IMG/VR virus record: IMGVR_UViG_3300035034_000897 | Coordinates: 1 to 49,429 of that record | Length of the DNA: 49,429 bases | Direction: 5' to 3' (one strand) | DNA from: a virus | Shown here: positions 48,607-49,429 of the stretch, piece by piece | Layout of the letters: each line of letters starts with the position of its first letter | How positions within the stretch are numbered: position 1 is the stretch's first letter | Notes under the pieces: generated by a model | What the model saw: only the letters and a program-made list of their open reading frames with translations | What the model was told of the DNA's origin: nothing | The model's database searches: none | Translations under genes and position numbers: made by a program

Positions 48607-49086
48607 CTACAAATCTCTAAGGATCGCAGCCTTCAATTCTTCTCTCTTTTCTGGAGTAAGCTTGGAGACATCTACATCATCTATATTGTGGGTCTCAGTC
48701 AACTTAATCTCCTTTTGTTCTTTAAACGCTCCAGTAAGCTTACCAAACAGAGCAATCCCATTGTTCATAGCTGTGTAGTCAGGGACAGTATCTATCTTTA
48801 CTCCCTTGTCATATACAGCCTTAGTAGCAGTCATCATTTTACTGATAACTTTAATAACGGCCTTCTTATCTAGTCCTTCTTGCATACCAATAGTTGCATA
48901 GTTAAACTCGATCTGTTCAATCTTCTCACGGATCTTCTTCATTTCTAACAGTCTATTGCTATTAACATTAGCTGTGTTTTTTTTGTCTGTTTTAAAAGCT
49001 GACCTGTATGCCTTTGAGGCATTATAGCCATTCTTGATGTATTCTTCACAGAAAGCTGTTTGGCTCTCAGTTAGTTTATTTTGCAT
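48607..49086 (-). CDS. Terminase small subunit
   Basis: 159 residues: LTESQTAFCEEYIKNGYNASKAYRSAF at the start is the HTH of the Terminase_2 family, followed by a coiled-coil oligomerisation stretch (about 45-70) and an acidic C-terminal region (THNIDDVDVSKLTPEKREEL) that could contact TerL. Start in AAATATATG. First gene of the leftward late block, with a promoter directly upstream. Ends with TAG. Confidence 0.88.
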   Translation of the reverse strand: MQNKLTESQTAFCEEYIKNGYNASKAYRSAFKTDKKNTANVNSNRLLEMKKIREKIEQIEFNYATIGMQEGLDKKAVIKVISKMMTATKAVYDKGVKIDTVPDYTAMNNGIALFGKLTGAFKEQKEIKLTETHNIDDVDVSKLTPEKREELKAAILRDL

Positions 49087-49116
49087 ATATTTATATATTC
49101 ACAGTCTTATACCATT

Positions 49117-49145
49117 ATTATAGCATATAGCTGTATATGGGTCGA
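49117..49145 (-). promoter_or_regulatory. Extended -10 promoter for the late block (terS)
   Basis: Leftward: TCGACC (49145-49140) as a four-of-six -35 match, a 17-bp spacer that ends TGC, then a perfect TATAAT (49122-49117). The TGn before the -10 gives the extended -10 form. The expected start site is about 25 bases before the terS ATG. This is the only good promoter upstream of the leftward late operon inside the window. Confidence 0.6.
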
Positions 49146-49250
49146 TATGGGGCTTCTCTTGGCTTAAGTTTCTCTACTATGTAGAAAACTCTTTTAGGCT
49201 GATTCTTGGCTAACATTGGTATAGGCAAAATCAAGTTTATTGAAAATATG

Positions 49251-49291
49251 TGTTTTTTTATGTTTTTTTGGTGTTTTTTTGGTGTTTTTTT
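49251..49291. repeat. Phased T-tracts at 10-11-bp spacing
   Basis: Four TGTTTTTTT blocks start at 49251, 49261, 49272 and 49283. Spacing of 10-11 bp puts the T-tracts in phase with the DNA helix, which predicts intrinsic curvature. The stretch lies about 165 bp upstream of terS, next to the 21-bp repeats. Confidence 0.7.
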
Positions 49292-49323
49292 AGAAAAGTA
49301 TTTATATTTTTAGGATAGGGGGG

Positions 49324-49428
49324 TGTTTATATTTTTAGAAAAAGTGTTTATATTTTTAGAAAAAGTGTTTATATTTTTAGAAAAAGTGTTTATATTTTTA
49401 GAAAAAGTGTTTATATTTTTAGAAAAAG
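49324..49428. repeat. Five perfect tandem 21-bp repeats at the right edge
   Basis: The unit TGTTTATATTTTTAGAAAAAG repeats exactly at 49324, 49345, 49366, 49387 and 49408 and runs to the window edge; a degenerate copy precedes it near 49297-49315. Each unit carries one T5 and one A5 tract, and the 21-bp period equals two helical turns, so the tracts are in phase. It may be a packaging or replication site, or simply where assembly broke. Confidence 0.85.
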
Positions 49429-49429
49429 T

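Noticed and set aside
49324-49428. CRISPR array
   Set aside because: The repeats are directly adjacent with no spacers, and no cas genes are present. The Cas4-like gene at 3174 is a phage recombination nuclease.

Overview
The window is one A/T-rich stretch of a tailed double-stranded DNA phage (Caudoviricetes). It encodes small and large terminase, portal, scaffold, an HK97-like capsid protein, head-tail adaptor and tail-hub proteins and fibres. I see no major tail-tube protein, tape measure, sheath or baseplate, and there are very large virion proteins at the end of the late operon. The best guess is therefore short-tailed (podovirus) morphology; this is inference. No integrase, repressor, DNA polymerase or helicase is visible and the first gene is cut by the left edge, so the window is probably an incomplete genome.

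Layout. Positions 1-9702 are transcribed rightward: a compact early/middle block of mostly small genes joined by ATGA or TAA/ATG junctions. It holds an SSB-like protein with an acidic IPF tail, an OB-like protein, a Rad52-family annealing protein, a Cas4/RecB-type nuclease with four cysteines, a sigma region 4-like HTH protein, several HNH proteins, a lambda-phosphatase-type metallophosphatase, small zinc-finger proteins and a RusA resolvase: in effect a recombination and DNA-processing cassette. Everything from 49086 down to 9662 is transcribed leftward as a late block. In transcription order it reads: TerS; a large terminase split by one in-frame TAG into ATPase and nuclease ORFs; tRNA-Trp; small proteins; GroES; GroEL; a broken HNH homing gene; a membrane protein; a SpoVG-like protein; portal; scaffold; capsid; small head proteins; a holin-like protein; a zinc protein and an HNH gene; a papain-like peptidase; a GT-A glycosyltransferase; fibres and a putative lysis or membrane cluster; a 1355-residue protein built almost wholly of 18-residue hydrophobic repeats; a 1339-residue modular tail protein; adaptor; tail hub; a BspA-like leucine-rich-repeat protein; and three internal or ejection-type proteins ending in a giant 2064-residue protein with an HELAH metallopeptidase motif. 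The two blocks converge, and the last genes of each overlap tail to tail by 41 bp.

Translation signals are unusual. Almost no gene has a Shine-Dalgarno sequence; most starts sit in an A/T context close to AAATATATG. The clear exceptions are two adjacent genes (37391-37880) with strong GGAG-type sites. This suggests a host that initiates largely without SD pairing (Bacteroidota and some Patescibacteria behave this way), but the host cannot be fixed from the window.

Most worth following: the in-frame split terminase; the 18-residue repeat protein and the reuse of its unit between modules of the neighbouring tail protein; the complete phage GroEL/GroES pair with a decayed homing gene at the groEL 3' end; and helically phased T-tracts plus five exact 21-bp repeats upstream of terS, which predict strongly curved DNA at a possible packaging or origin site. 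Six small genes shorter than the usual length cut-off were found by following start/stop overlaps: 7106-7195, 33876-33998, 35302-35460, 36120-36263, 46289-46450 and the partial gene at the left edge.
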